Positions 42,391 to 51,344 of a DNA stretch of 64,000 nt are shown piece after piece. This DNA comes from Rathayibacter sp. Leaf185. Its GTDB lineage: Bacteria; Actinomycetota; Actinomycetes; Actinomycetales; Microbacteriaceae. The DNA lies in contig NZ_LMPP01000001.1 in assembly GCF_001423885.1 (NCBI RefSeq), positions 721,543 through 785,542 on the forward strand. Reading direction: 5' to 3'. A model generated the notes under the pieces. It saw only the letters and a program-made list of their open reading frames with translations, had not been told where the DNA came from and made no database searches. Position numbers and translations under genes: made by a program. Each line of letters starts with the position of its first letter. Positions within the stretch are counted from its first letter, which is position 1.

Positions 42391-43044
42391 TCAGCGACGC
42401 GCCTCCGCCAGCTCCACAAGATCGCGCAGCCCGCGCCCCGCGAGCGTCGGCCAGATCGTGCGGTCGGCGCCCGCGGCGAGCACTGCGTCGTGCGGCACCC
42501 CGATCGCGACGGCACCGGAGGCGACGGCCGCGGCCAGTCCCGTCGGCGAGTCCTCGATCGCCACACAGCGTGCGATGTCGAGGCCGAGCGTCGCGGCCGC
42601 CAGGAGGTACGGCTCCGGGTCGGGCTTGCCCCGCGTCACGTCGTCGCCGGTGACGAGCGCCGCGAGCGGCAGCTCCGAGGCGAGGGCATCGACCACGACC
42701 TGCGCCACGACGCGGGACGAGGTCGTGACGATCGCCTGCGGCACTCCCCCGCGGTGCACGTCGCGCAGGAGCTCGCGCGCGCCCGGCCGCCACGACAGGC
42801 CCCGGCGCATCTCGGCGAGGACGTCGCGCTCGAGCGCCGCCTCGACCTCGGCGTCGCCGAGCTCGACTCCCGCGGCCTGCAGGGAGCGCACTGTCTGCTC
42901 CATCGTGCTGCCGATCAGCGCGAGGGCGTCGACCCGGGTCCACGCGCAGCCGAACCGCGCGGCGAGCACGCCCTGCGCCCGCACCCACGCGGGCTCCGAG
43001 TCGACGATCGTGCCGTCCATGTCCCACAGCACCGCGGCGATCAC
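42391..43044 (-). CDS. HAD family phosphatase (beta-phosphoglucomutase-like)
   Basis: A 217-residue HAD hydrolase. Motif I VLWDMDGTIVDSEP at the N-terminus has both catalytic Asp residues, motif II is IVTTSSR, motif III is the Lys in GKPDPEPYLLAA, and motif IV is CVAIEDSPTGLAAAVASG. Cap helices lie between motifs I and II. Such enzymes dephosphorylate sugar phosphates or related metabolites. GTG 43044 overlaps the stop of the MFS gene (GTGA), so the two are coupled. Confidence 0.92.
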   Translation of the reverse strand: MIAAVLWDMDGTIVDSEPAWVRAQGVLAARFGCAWTRVDALALIGSTMEQTVRSLQAAGVELGDAEVEAALERDVLAEMRRGLSWRPGARELLRDVHRGGVPQAIVTTSSRVVAQVVVDALASELPLAALVTGDDVTRGKPDPEPYLLAAATLGLDIARCVAIEDSPTGLAAAVASGAVAIGVPHDAVLAAGADRTIWPTLAGRGLRDLVELAEARR

Positions 43045-44237
43045 GAGGCGACCCTCTCGGAGCGGCGCGGGCTGAGCACTCCCGCGAGAACGACCGCCAC
43101 GACTCCGGCGAGCGGCACGACGAGCAGCCCGACCCGCAGGCCGGCACCGTCCGCCACCAGCCCCACGATCGGAGGCGACAGCAGGAACCCGAGCCGCATC
43201 AGCCACGAGACGAGCGTCACCCCGGTCCCCGCGCGCAGTCCCGGGATCTCGTCGGCCTCGTGCATCGCCGCGGGCACCGTGGTCGCCAGGCCGAACCCGG
43301 CCGCCGCGAAGCCGAGGATCGTGCCGGGCACGGAGGGGAGCAGCAGTGCCGCGCCCATCCCGAGCGCCGTGATCACCCCTCCGACCCGCACCACCGTGCG
43401 CTGCCCGAAGCGGTCGACCAGCCGGTCGCCGAAGATCCGGCCGACGAACTGCGCGCCGACCAGGGCGACGAAGCCGTAGGCGGCGACGGCCGCCGGGGCG
43501 CCGAGAGTGCCGTTCAGATAGACCGCCGCCCAGGTCGATGCCGCGTCCTCGACGAGCGTGCCCGCGATGGCGACGGCGACGAGTGCCGCCAGCACGAACC
43601 CGACCCGCGCCGTGATGCGCCCGCGCACCGCGGGTACCGCGCCGGGCTCGGTCTCGTCGTCCTTCCCCGGGAGGCAGAAGCGCAGGGCCACGAGCGAGAC
43701 GATCGCGAAGAGCACCCCCGAGATGCTCAGGTGCACCGCCCGAGGCAGTCCGAGTGCGATCGCTCCCGCCGCCATCGAGCCGCCGAGCACCGCGCCGATC
43801 GACCAGATCGCGTGGAAGGAGTTGATGATCGAGCGTCCGTAGCGGCGCTGCACCCGCAGCCCGTGCGTGTTCTGCGCCACGTCGGTGATCGCATCGGTCG
43901 CGCCGGCGACGAGCAGGGCCGCCGCGAACGCGAGCAGCGAGGGCGAGAATCCGGCGACGATCGTGCCGGCCGCCGTGAGGATCGTGCCCATGACCGCCGC
44001 GCGCCCGCTCCCGAACCTCCGGATCAGCGCCCCGGCCGCGAGCCCCGCGAGGATCGCTCCCGCCGGGAACGCGGCGATCGCGACTCCGTACGCCGCGTTG
44101 TCGAGCCCGAGGTCGGCCTTGATCTCGGGGTAGCGCGGGATGAGGTTGGCGAACAGCGCGCCGTTCGTGAGGAACAGCGCGGCCACGGCGCCACGGGCAC
44201 GGCGGTCCTCGCGGGTCGGAGGCGTGGGGAGGGTCAT
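43041..44237 (-). CDS. MFS transporter
   Basis: A 398-residue transporter with 12 predicted helices. ALFLTNGALFANLIPRYPEIKADLGL at helix 1 and AGLAAGALIRRFGSGRAAVMG after helix 2 resemble the FucP/YbjJ-like MFS group. The upstream in-frame extension is rejected in favour of ATG 44237, which follows the divergent operator region. It is coupled to the HAD gene, and divergent from the acetyltransferase/TetR operon, so it may be regulated by that TetR protein. The substrate is unknown. Confidence 0.9.
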   Translation of the reverse strand: MTLPTPPTREDRRARGAVAALFLTNGALFANLIPRYPEIKADLGLDNAAYGVAIAAFPAGAILAGLAAGALIRRFGSGRAAVMGTILTAAGTIVAGFSPSLLAFAAALLVAGATDAITDVAQNTHGLRVQRRYGRSIINSFHAIWSIGAVLGGSMAAGAIALGLPRAVHLSISGVLFAIVSLVALRFCLPGKDDETEPGAVPAVRGRITARVGFVLAALVAVAIAGTLVEDAASTWAAVYLNGTLGAPAAVAAYGFVALVGAQFVGRIFGDRLVDRFGQRTVVRVGGVITALGMGAALLLPSVPGTILGFAAAGFGLATTVPAAMHEADEIPGLRAGTGVTLVSWLMRLGFLLSPPIVGLVADGAGLRVGLLVVPLAGVVAVVLAGVLSPRRSERVAS

Positions 44238-44239
44238 GC

Positions 44240-44274
44240 GTACGAACGTACACGCGATGTGTACGATCGTGCAC
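44240..44274. promoter_or_regulatory. Two palindromes in the divergent MFS/acetyltransferase promoter
   Basis: GTACGAACGTAC (44240-44251) is symmetric apart from the central AA, and GTGTACGATCGTGCAC (44259-44274) is symmetric at 14 of 16 positions. They share GTACG/CGTAC arms and fill the whole 37-bp space between the two start codons. They are likely sites for the TetR protein encoded at 44853. Confidence 0.65.
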
Positions 44275-44856
44275 ATGGACCACTTCGCCGGAGACGACCG
44301 CACGAACCGCGAGCGGATGCTCGCCGGCGATCTCTACATCGCCGACGATCCCGAGAACGCCCGTCTCGCCCAGCGCGCCGTCCGGCTCGCGGACGCCTAC
44401 CACCGCGCGGCGGTCGAAGACGAGGCCGCCGCCCGCCCGCTGCTCGACGAGCTGATCGGATCGCTCGGCGACGGCGCGTTCGTGAAGCCTCCGCTGGTCG
44501 TCGACTACGGCGAGAACATCACGATCGGCGCCCGCACCTTCGTCAACTACCACCTCACCGCCCTCGACGTCGCCGCGATCACCATCGGCGCCGACTGCCA
44601 GATCGGCCCCAACGTGCAGCTGCTGACCCCGACCCACCCGGTCGCCCCCGGCCCGCGCCGCGACAAGCTCGAGGCGGCACTGCCGATCACGATCGGCGAC
44701 AACGTCTGGCTGGGCGGCGGGGTCATCGTCTGCCCCGGAGTCAGCATCGGCGACGACAGCGTCATCGGAGCGGGGTCGGTCGTCACGCGCGACATCCCCG
44801 CCGGAGTGGTCGCCGTGGGCAACCCCGCCCGGGTGCTGCGGAGCATCGCCGAGTGA
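44275..44856 (+). CDS. Sugar O-acetyltransferase (maltose/galactoside acetyltransferase type)
   Basis: A 193-residue left-handed beta-helix acetyltransferase. The N-terminal helical Mac domain (RERMLAGDLYIADDPENARLAQRAVRLADAY) precedes hexapeptide repeats: VDYGENITIGARTFVNYHLTALD, then ITIGADCQIGPNVQLLTPTHPV with the catalytic His, and SIGDDSVIGAGSVVTRDIPAGVVAVGNPAR. It transfers acetyl from acetyl-CoA to a sugar hydroxyl. The ATG lies 7 nt after TACGAT and within 1 bp of an operator, so transcription is probably leaderless and directly repressed. It overlaps the TetR gene. Confidence 0.92.
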   Translation: MDHFAGDDRTNRERMLAGDLYIADDPENARLAQRAVRLADAYHRAAVEDEAAARPLLDELIGSLGDGAFVKPPLVVDYGENITIGARTFVNYHLTALDVAAITIGADCQIGPNVQLLTPTHPVAPGPRRDKLEAALPITIGDNVWLGGGVIVCPGVSIGDDSVIGAGSVVTRDIPAGVVAVGNPARVLRSIAE

Positions 44857-45404
44857 GCGCGGAGCGGGCACCGCGGCGCACCGACCCGCACCGGCGCGAC
44901 CGCATCATCGACGCCTGCCTCGACGTGATCGCGGAGGAGGGGGTCAGCGGCACCTCGCACCGTCGGGTCGCCGCCGCGGCCGACGTGCCGCTCGGCTCGA
45001 TGAGCTACCACTTCTCGGGCATGGACGAGCTGCTGCACGAGGCGTTCACGCGCTTCGCCGACACCGTCGCCGCGCAGACGACGCGGCGGATGGACGACGC
45101 GCGGACTCCCGACGAGGCGCGCCGGGCCGTGATCGACGTCGTCGTACACGACATCTTCGGCAGCCGGCGCGAGCTCGTGCTCACCCACGAGCTCTACACG
45201 CTCGCCGCGCGGCGACCCGAGTACCGCGTCATCACGCACACCTGGATGGCCCGCTCCCGCGCCGCCCTCGAGCAGCACTTCGATCCGCTGACGGCTCGGA
45301 TGATCGACGCGCTGACCGAGGGGCTGACGATCCACCGCGCGCTCGACGACCAGCCGGCCGACGACTCCGTGGTGCGCGAGGCGGTGCGGCGGATCATCGG
45401 CTGA
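44853..45404 (+). CDS. TetR family transcriptional regulator
   Basis: A 183-residue regulator starting at GTG 44853, overlapping the acetyltransferase stop (GTGA). The HTH reads IIDACLDVIAEEGVSGTSHRRVAAAADVPLGSMSYHFSGMDELL, the canonical TetR pattern. The C-terminal two-thirds is the helical ligand domain. It probably autoregulates the operon and the divergent MFS/HAD operon through the palindromes at 44240-44274. The ligand is unknown. Confidence 0.92.
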   Translation: MSAERAPRRTDPHRRDRIIDACLDVIAEEGVSGTSHRRVAAAADVPLGSMSYHFSGMDELLHEAFTRFADTVAAQTTRRMDDARTPDEARRAVIDVVVHDIFGSRRELVLTHELYTLAARRPEYRVITHTWMARSRAALEQHFDPLTARMIDALTEGLTIHRALDDQPADDSVVREAVRRIIG

Positions 45405-45439
45405 GCGCCGTCCGCAGACGGCCCTGGCACAGTGGGACG

Positions 45440-46378
45440 ATGAGCACCCTCCGCGACCCCCGCTCCTACGACCTCGACGCGCTGCGGTCGCGGGTGCTGG
45501 GCGAGACCGGCGGCACCGTCGACGACAGCATCCCCGAGCTCGCCGCCGCCGACCCGGATCTCTGCGCCGTCGCCCTCGCGCTGCCCGACGGAACGGTGCG
45601 CTCGAGCGCCCAGGCCGACGCGGCGTTCAGCATCCAGTCGGCGGTCAAGCCGTTCCTGTTCGCGCTCGCCCTGCTCGACACCGATGGCGAGGCGCTCGAC
45701 CGCGTCGGCATCGAGCCGACCGGGGAGGCGTTCGACGCCCTGAAGCTCGAGACCGGCACCGGCCGCCCACCGAACCCGATGGTGAACGCGGGCGCCCTGC
45801 TGACGGCCGCCCTGGTCGAGGGAGGCGACGAGCGCGGCCGCAGCGCCCGCATCCTCCGCGGACTGTCGGCCTTCGCCGGCCGGCCGCTCGAGGTCGACGA
45901 GAGCGTCGCCTGCAACGAGCACCTGCTCGGCGACCGCAACCACGCCCTCGCCCACCTGATGCGGGCGGAGGGGACGCTGCAGGTCGGCGCGGACGACGCG
46001 GTCGCCGCCTACGCCCGCGCGTGCGCGGTGCTCGTCGACGCGGAGGCGCTCGCGGTGATGGGCGCGACGCTCGCTCTCGGCGGCGTCAATCCGGTGTCGG
46101 GCGAGCGAGTGGTGCCCGCGCGGGTCGCCCGCGACGTGGTCTCGGTGATGGCGACCTGCGGCGTCTACGACGGCTCCGGCCGGTGGATGCGCGCCGTCGG
46201 CATCCCCGCGAAGTCGAGCGTCTCGGGAGCCGTCGTCCTCTCGGCCCCCGGCCGCCTCGGCGCCGCCGTGATCAGCCCGCCCCTCGACGCCCAGGGCACG
46301 AGCGTCCGCGCCGCCGCCGCGAGCGAGCTGCTGAGCGCCGACCTCGCCCTGCACTCGTTCGGCGCGGGCGCGCGCTGA
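45440..46378 (+). CDS. glsA: Glutaminase A
   Basis: A 312-residue glutaminase of the serine-dependent beta-lactamase-like family, converting glutamine to glutamate and ammonia. The active-site Ser-x-x-Lys appears in FSIQSAVKPFLFALAL near residue 63. RPPNPMVNAGALLTAALV follows, and LALGGVNPVSGERVVPARVARDVVSVMATCGVYDGSGRW is the C-terminal signature. Family length is about 310. A CACAGT box ends 6 nt before ATG, suggesting leaderless transcription. It is convergent with the CHAT-linked hydrolase, 15 bp apart. Confidence 0.94.
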   Translation: MSTLRDPRSYDLDALRSRVLGETGGTVDDSIPELAAADPDLCAVALALPDGTVRSSAQADAAFSIQSAVKPFLFALALLDTDGEALDRVGIEPTGEAFDALKLETGTGRPPNPMVNAGALLTAALVEGGDERGRSARILRGLSAFAGRPLEVDESVACNEHLLGDRNHALAHLMRAEGTLQVGADDAVAAYARACAVLVDAEALAVMGATLALGGVNPVSGERVVPARVARDVVSVMATCGVYDGSGRWMRAVGIPAKSSVSGAVVLSAPGRLGAAVISPPLDAQGTSVRAAAASELLSADLALHSFGAGAR

Positions 46379-46393
46379 CCCGGGCTCGGCCGA

Positions 46394-47737
46394 TCACGGC
46401 CTGTCGCGCGGAGCCGCGCGCACGGCAGCGAGCACGAGCTCGGCGACCTCCGACCTGGCGATGTCGTTGTGCGAGCCCTCGATCGGCTCCTCGTCCGAGA
46501 TCACGGCGCTCGCGTCCACGTTGTAGACCGTGCCGGCTCTCAGCGCATAGGTCGCCGGACCGAGGGCGAGCTCGAGAACCTCGTCCACGCCCGCCTCCAG
46601 GCCTCTCGCGCCGTGCGCTCCCGTCGCCCCGTACACGGGCTGCCCGAGAACCACCGCGCCGACCACTGCCGCCGCGAGGGGGTAGTACGTCCCGACCGCA
46701 TGATCGCTCCTCGACCAGGTCACGACGAGGGGGCCATCGACGAGCTTCTCCGTCAGGAGCGGACTGAAGTACCCGGGAGCTCCGTCGGCGACCGCGATGG
46801 AGGCGTCGAGCGACCACATCGACATCGCACCCTGGAGAAGCGTGAGCGAGCTCACGGGCGTGCGAGGCCCGAGCACGGGGTCTCCCAGGACCGCCGCGGA
46901 CACCACGATGCAGCCGAAGCTGTGACCCACGAGGTGCAGACGAGTCGAGGTGCCCACTGCTGCGCTGCGGAAAGCCGCGATCATCGCGTGCACCCCGCTG
47001 GTCCCGACCACGCGCGCCCGCTTCTTCATCTTCCAGAACGACGCTTGACGCACCAGCCCGAAGAGCTTCCACCCACCTGATCCGCCCAGGACCTCGCCTG
47101 GCCGATCCGCTCCACCGAGTCCTGCACCATCGGTACCGAACTGCCCGAGGAGGCGGTACGCCTCGGGTGGAGACCACGGGCCCTCGTCCTTCCCGTCCCG
47201 CGACACGATCGCGCTGATGACGTCGAAGTGCCGCTTCAGGTCGGGCGGGAGCTCATCACGATCCGGTCCGATGACGGACTCTGTGAAGATCGCCGTGAGC
47301 GGCTCGACGAGGACGGCCCGCTCCTGATCGGTGTCGCCCAGCCTCGCCGCCCACTCCTCGACGGCCTGCTTCAGCGGAATGAGCATCCCTGTCTCGGGAG
47401 CGCCGAGCACCGCTCCGCCGAGCGTCACCCCCACCTCTCTACCCCAGGCCTTGCTCGGCCAGTGGACGGCCACGATGAGCGGTCGGGGCAGGCTGCGATC
47501 CTCGATGAGGGTGGCGACCGGGCCGAGCCAGCGGTCGTACAGACGCGGAGCATCGACGCTGTCGTTGTTCCACCCGTGACTGACGACGATCACCTCCTGG
47601 GCGGCCCCGCCGGCGATGCGCGCCGCCACCTCGTCCACTGCGGAGGCCGCTCCACCGGTCGTCGTCTCGTCGCCGTTCTTGTCGAAGCTGATCAGTTCGT
47701 ACTCGAGTGTCGTCCCCGGCACGGTGCGCATGACCAT
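46394..47737 (-). CDS. Alpha/beta-hydrolase paired with a CHAT peptidase
   Basis: A 447-residue serine hydrolase without signal peptide. The oxyanion-type motif VVSHGWNNDS is at residues 52-60. The nucleophile elbow HLVGHSFGCIVV places the nucleophile at Ser273. Candidate acid and base are Asp345 (SRSDHAVG) and His423 (EGSHNDI). Insertions around residues 100-240 form a large lid. A hydrophobic segment near 352-366 (YPLAAAVVGAVVLGQ) could be a membrane-touching helix. ATG 47737 follows GAGAGGAG; the CHAT gene ends 38 bp upstream on the same strand, so the two form an operon. The substrate is unknown; it may be a lipase-like effector activated by the peptidase (inference). Confidence 0.8.
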   Translation of the reverse strand: MVMRTVPGTTLEYELISFDKNGDETTTGGAASAVDEVAARIAGGAAQEVIVVSHGWNNDSVDAPRLYDRWLGPVATLIEDRSLPRPLIVAVHWPSKAWGREVGVTLGGAVLGAPETGMLIPLKQAVEEWAARLGDTDQERAVLVEPLTAIFTESVIGPDRDELPPDLKRHFDVISAIVSRDGKDEGPWSPPEAYRLLGQFGTDGAGLGGADRPGEVLGGSGGWKLFGLVRQASFWKMKKRARVVGTSGVHAMIAAFRSAAVGTSTRLHLVGHSFGCIVVSAAVLGDPVLGPRTPVSSLTLLQGAMSMWSLDASIAVADGAPGYFSPLLTEKLVDGPLVVTWSRSDHAVGTYYPLAAAVVGAVVLGQPVYGATGAHGARGLEAGVDEVLELALGPATYALRAGTVYNVDASAVISDEEPIEGSHNDIARSEVAELVLAAVRAAPRDRP

Positions 47738-47775
47738 CGGTGTCTCCTCTCAGGAGGTCGGTCCGCTCCTCCCTG

Positions 47776-49746
47776 TCAGAGGACCGGTGGATCCAGCCGC
47801 GTGTCGATATCGCACGTGGCCGTGTAGACGAGGCCGAGAGGGACTCCCCAGACCTTCAGAGAATGCAGGGTGAGAACGCGGAGGATCTCACCGACCGTCT
47901 CGCCTGCGAAGAACCGCATGAAGAACGACTGCGCCCAACTGTCTCCGAAGGTCACCGGCACGTAGGCGTGGGACGCGATCACACCCCGCGCCTCCTTCTG
48001 GAGGAGTCGCGTCACGAAGTCGAAGGTGTCCCCGTCCGCCTGCCGGCCGACCTGGCAGGCGTTCAGGACGACGAGCGGCCCCTTTCGCCAGGCGACTCCG
48101 GGCGAGGGGTCTGCCGCAGCCAACTGGTCGAGCTTCAGTATCCCGGCCCGGTTCGGGGCGAACTTCAGGAGCATCGAGCCGAGACCGTCCGTGGCGTTGC
48201 TGGCTGCGGTCTCTCCGTGGCAGAAGAAGTAGACCAGTCCGGGCGGCGACGGAGCGACCAGAGTCTTCATCGCCCCTTCGCGTCCCGCACGTTCGCGGAA
48301 AGCGAGTCGCGGCGACGTCTTCGCGACCCCCCGGAAGTAGCGGAGTTGTCTGTCCACCGCATCGGTGACGATCTCGCCCGGCTCCGCCCGGTATCCCGTG
48401 AATGCCATCGACAGGCTCGGCTGCGCCGAGAGCGCGGAGGAGGCGTCTCCGTAGGTCGATCGGGTCTGCACCTCCACGGTGTGGCGGACTCCGAGGAAGT
48501 GGTCCCAGCGCACATCCGCCGACGACCGGACTGCGGGTCCCAGGTAGAGCAACCCCCACGGGAGGGTGAGACCGGGATAGGTCGTGACCTGGACGATCGA
48601 GGACTCTTCGCCACCCAGCACCGTGAGCAGCCACTCGCCCATCCTGACGGCGTCCGTGTTCGCGGGGTCGGAGAGGAACAGCCGGTTGAACAGGTTGCGG
48701 CCGCGCAGCGCCAGTTCGTACTTCCACTCGTCGACGGCTGCCGCTCGATCCGGTGTCATCTCGACAGCGGACAGCTCTGTGAGCGGAGTGATCACGCCCT
48801 CCGAGACCGGGATGTCCCCGAGGTCGATGGAGGAGGCGATCAGGTCGAGCTGGCGGTAGACGGCCGCCGCCGCATCGGAGACGGACGAGGCCGCCAGGGG
48901 GAGCGTCGCCGCGGGGTTCGCCGTTCCCGGTCCCGTCGCGGTGCAGCGCAGCCGGTCGTCACCCGACCTGTCGAACCGGATGTGCGCGAATCGGGGCTCG
49001 GCAGTGATGGCCGCGGCGAAGGGGCGGCCGTCGAAGGTGATCCGAGGCCTCGGGTCGGCCACGCCGATCTCGAAGTCGATCGAGACAGCGAGGACGAAGT
49101 TGCGCTTGCGGAGCAGGATGACCCGCAGGGTGCACGGCCCGTCCTCCTCCGGGCGGAAATCGAGCCGGACGATCTGCGGACGCTTCTCGTCACGCCGCAC
49201 GCGGAGGCGACGCACACCCTTGTCGATCTCCGCGTTGATGCCGTCCAGACGCACGCCGAACTCGACGACGTCGACACCCTCGGGGAACACCGGGAGACTT
49301 CCGCCGCCGAGAGCGGATCGACGCCTCGTGGCGGAGAAGTCGATGGCCAGCGTGTACCACTCGTCCGCCTCGAAAGCGGCCTCCGGAGGCTGATCCTCGA
49401 ATTCGACGTTGAGCCAGCGCGAGGCGGAGCTGCTCGGCTCCGGTTCCGGCTCAGCCGGGGGGACCTCGTGCTCTGCGACGAGGTCGAGCGACCGGGACAC
49501 CCGGTCGACGACCTTCACCGCGACGGAGGCGGCTCGGACGTCGTCCGCGATCACGTGCTCGAAGAGCTGCGTGGTCGTCAGTCTCTCTGCAGAGTGGTGA
49601 CGCGTACGAGAGGTGGTGAGCAGTCGAGCGAGCTGCCGTCGGTCACGGGGCGTCACGACCCTCGACAGCGCCCTGTCACTGCCGCGAGTGGCGACGATCC
49701 GAGCGGCGGCATCCGCGTAGAACCAGGTCTCGCTCGGCCTCAGCAT
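47776..49746 (-). CDS. CHAT-domain (caspase-like) protein
   Basis: A 656-residue protein. The C-terminal CHAT peptidase domain (about residues 420-630) has the catalytic His510 in LVYFFCHGETA and Cys564 in LVVLNACQVG, the His-Cys dyad of clan CD peptidases. The N-terminal 100 residues are helical and end in a Pro/Glu-rich linker. Residues about 110-235 form a strand-rich domain (EWYTLAIDFSA and VRLDFRPEEDGPCTLRVIL). Residues 290-410 form a mixed connecting region. No transmembrane segment is seen. Likely cytoplasmic and activated by an unknown signal through the N-terminal part. Operon partner: the alpha/beta-hydrolase at 46394. Confidence 0.85.
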   Translation of the reverse strand: MLRPSETWFYADAAARIVATRGSDRALSRVVTPRDRRQLARLLTTSRTRHHSAERLTTTQLFEHVIADDVRAASVAVKVVDRVSRSLDLVAEHEVPPAEPEPEPSSSASRWLNVEFEDQPPEAAFEADEWYTLAIDFSATRRRSALGGGSLPVFPEGVDVVEFGVRLDGINAEIDKGVRRLRVRRDEKRPQIVRLDFRPEEDGPCTLRVILLRKRNFVLAVSIDFEIGVADPRPRITFDGRPFAAAITAEPRFAHIRFDRSGDDRLRCTATGPGTANPAATLPLAASSVSDAAAAVYRQLDLIASSIDLGDIPVSEGVITPLTELSAVEMTPDRAAAVDEWKYELALRGRNLFNRLFLSDPANTDAVRMGEWLLTVLGGEESSIVQVTTYPGLTLPWGLLYLGPAVRSSADVRWDHFLGVRHTVEVQTRSTYGDASSALSAQPSLSMAFTGYRAEPGEIVTDAVDRQLRYFRGVAKTSPRLAFRERAGREGAMKTLVAPSPPGLVYFFCHGETAASNATDGLGSMLLKFAPNRAGILKLDQLAAADPSPGVAWRKGPLVVLNACQVGRQADGDTFDFVTRLLQKEARGVIASHAYVPVTFGDSWAQSFFMRFFAGETVGEILRVLTLHSLKVWGVPLGLVYTATCDIDTRLDPPVL

Positions 49747-49981
49747 CGGCGTCTCCCTCGTTCGGGCACGAACGCCGCATCGCGCTCGCTCCGAGAGTGG
49801 CCCTCATCCTCACCGACGGCAAGGGAACAGCGGAGAAGATCGGCCGATTCTCCCCGACCGCGTCAGCTCCGACCCCGGCCACAGCGGAGCGCGTGGTCGA
49901 CCCCCTCCTTCCGGGTCGTGGCGACCTCTGCGAGCCGACCGCGGGGAGATCGACGAGGAACGAGGAGATCGACCGGTGAAC
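49747..49981. promoter_or_regulatory. Upstream region of the CHAT operon with two inverted repeats
   Basis: CGTTCG-GGCA-CGAACG (49759-49774) lies 13 bp before the CHAT ATG. A second inverted repeat, GGAGAAG-ATCGGCCGAT-TCTCC, lies at 49832-49853 and contains a 10-bp perfect palindrome. No gene is evident in the gap. I see no convincing -10/-35 pair. Confidence 0.45.
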
Positions 49982-51298
49982 TCAGTCGAGCAGCAGCGCC
50001 GGCTCCTCCAGCACGCTCGCGACGTCGGCGACGAAGCGGCTGACGACGTCGCCGTCGACGACGCGGTGGTCGAAGGATCCGCCGACCGTGGTGACGAAGC
50101 GGGGGCGGACCTCGCCGTCGACGACCCACGGCTTCTGCTTGATCGTGCCGAGGGCGATGATCGCGACCTCGCCGGGGTTGAGGATCGGGGTTCCGGTGTC
50201 CATGCCGAAGACGCCGATGTTCGAGATCGTGATGGTGCCGTTCTGCATGTCGGCGGGCTGGGTCTTGCCGTCGCGCGCCGAGAGCGTGAGGGCCTCGAGG
50301 GCGCCCGCCAGCTCGAGGAGGCTCATCGACTGCGCCTCCTTCACGTTGGGCACCATGAGTCCCCGCGGGGTCGCCGCGGCGATCCCGAGGTTCACGTAGT
50401 GGCGGACGATGATCTCGGAATCGGTCCACGCGGAGTTCACGGTGGGGTTCCTCCGGACCGCCCAGATGACGGCCTTCGCCATGATCAGCAGCGGTGAGAC
50501 CTTGACGCCGGCGAAGTCGGGCGAGTTCTTGAGGCGCTTGACGAACTCCATGGTGCGCGTCGCGTCGACGTCGACGAAGACGCTGACGTGCGGGGCCGTG
50601 AACGCGCTGTGCGACATCGCCGCCGCGATGGCCTTGCGGACGCCGCGCACGGGGATGCGCTCCTCACGGGAGTCGCCCCACTCCGGCGTCTGGATGTTGC
50701 GGAAGACGCTGGCCTGGGACGCGTGCCGGATGACGTCGTCGCGGGTGACCTCGCCGGCGAGCCCGGTCGCCTGCACCTCGAGGAGGTTCACGTCGAGGTC
50801 CTTGGCGAGCTTGCGGATCGGCGGCTTCGCGATCACGGGGAGCGCGGCGGCGGCCGGCACCGATGTCGGGCGGACGGGCGCGGCGGGACGGGCGGGCGCC
50901 TCCGGAGCGGCGGCACCCGGCCGGCGGCGGCGGGTCGCCACGTGTCCGCCCGAGGTGCCGTAGCCGACCAGCGCGGCTCCCGATCCCTCGCCGGGCTCGG
51001 TGGTCGACGGAGCGGGCGCAGCCTGGGCCGGCATCGCCGGGACCTCGGGGCCGTCCGCCGCACCGGAGCTGACGGTGATGATCGCCGTGCCGACGTCGAC
51101 CGTCTGGCCCTCGTCGACGAGCACGTCGACGACCGTTCCGCTGAACGGCGAGGGCAGCTCGACGAGCGACTTCGCGGTCTCGATCTCGACGAGCACCTGG
51201 TTGACGCTCACCTCGTCGCCGACCTTGACCCGCCAGGCGACGATCTCGGCCTCGGTGAGGCCCTCGCCGACATCGGGGAGGAGGAACTGTTCGGTCAT
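49982..51298 (-). CDS. Branched-chain 2-oxoacid dehydrogenase E2 (dihydrolipoamide acyltransferase)
   Basis: A 438-residue E2 subunit. The lipoyl domain (1-75) has the lipoyl Lys43 in [11 protein letters not shown]. The peripheral-subunit-binding domain is at about 155-195 ([31 protein letters not shown]), and the catalytic CoA-acyltransferase domain ends with [10 protein letters not shown], where His411 and Asp415 are the active-site pair. Linkers are Ala/Pro-rich. It transfers acyl groups from E1 to CoA in valine, leucine and isoleucine breakdown, which in actinobacteria also primes branched fatty acids. Third gene after E1alpha and E1beta; no E3 gene is in the window. Confidence 0.93.
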   Translation of the reverse strand: MTEQFLLPDVGEGLTEAEIVAWRVKVGDEVSVNQVLVEIETAKSLVELPSPFSGTVVDVLVDEGQTVDVGTAIITVSSGAADGPEVPAMPAQAAPAPSTTEPGEGSGAALVGYGTSGGHVATRRRRPGAAAPEAPARPAAPVRPTSVPAAAALPVIAKPPIRKLAKDLDVNLLEVQATGLAGEVTRDDVIRHASQASVFRNIQTPEWGDSREERIPVRGVRKAIAAAMSHSAFTAPHVSVFVDVDATRTMEFVKRLKNSPDFAGVKVSPLLIMAKAVIWAVRRNPTVNSAWTDSEIIVRHYVNLGIAAATPRGLMVPNVKEAQSMSLLELAGALEALTLSARDGKTQPADMQNGTITISNIGVFGMDTGTPILNPGEVAIIALGTIKQKPWVVDGEVRPRFVTTVGGSFDHRVVDGDVVSRFVADVASVLEEPALLLD

Positions 51299-51344
51299 CG
51301 TCGGGACTCCTGGCTGTGCCGGTCGTTCATGAAGAGGGGGCGCG

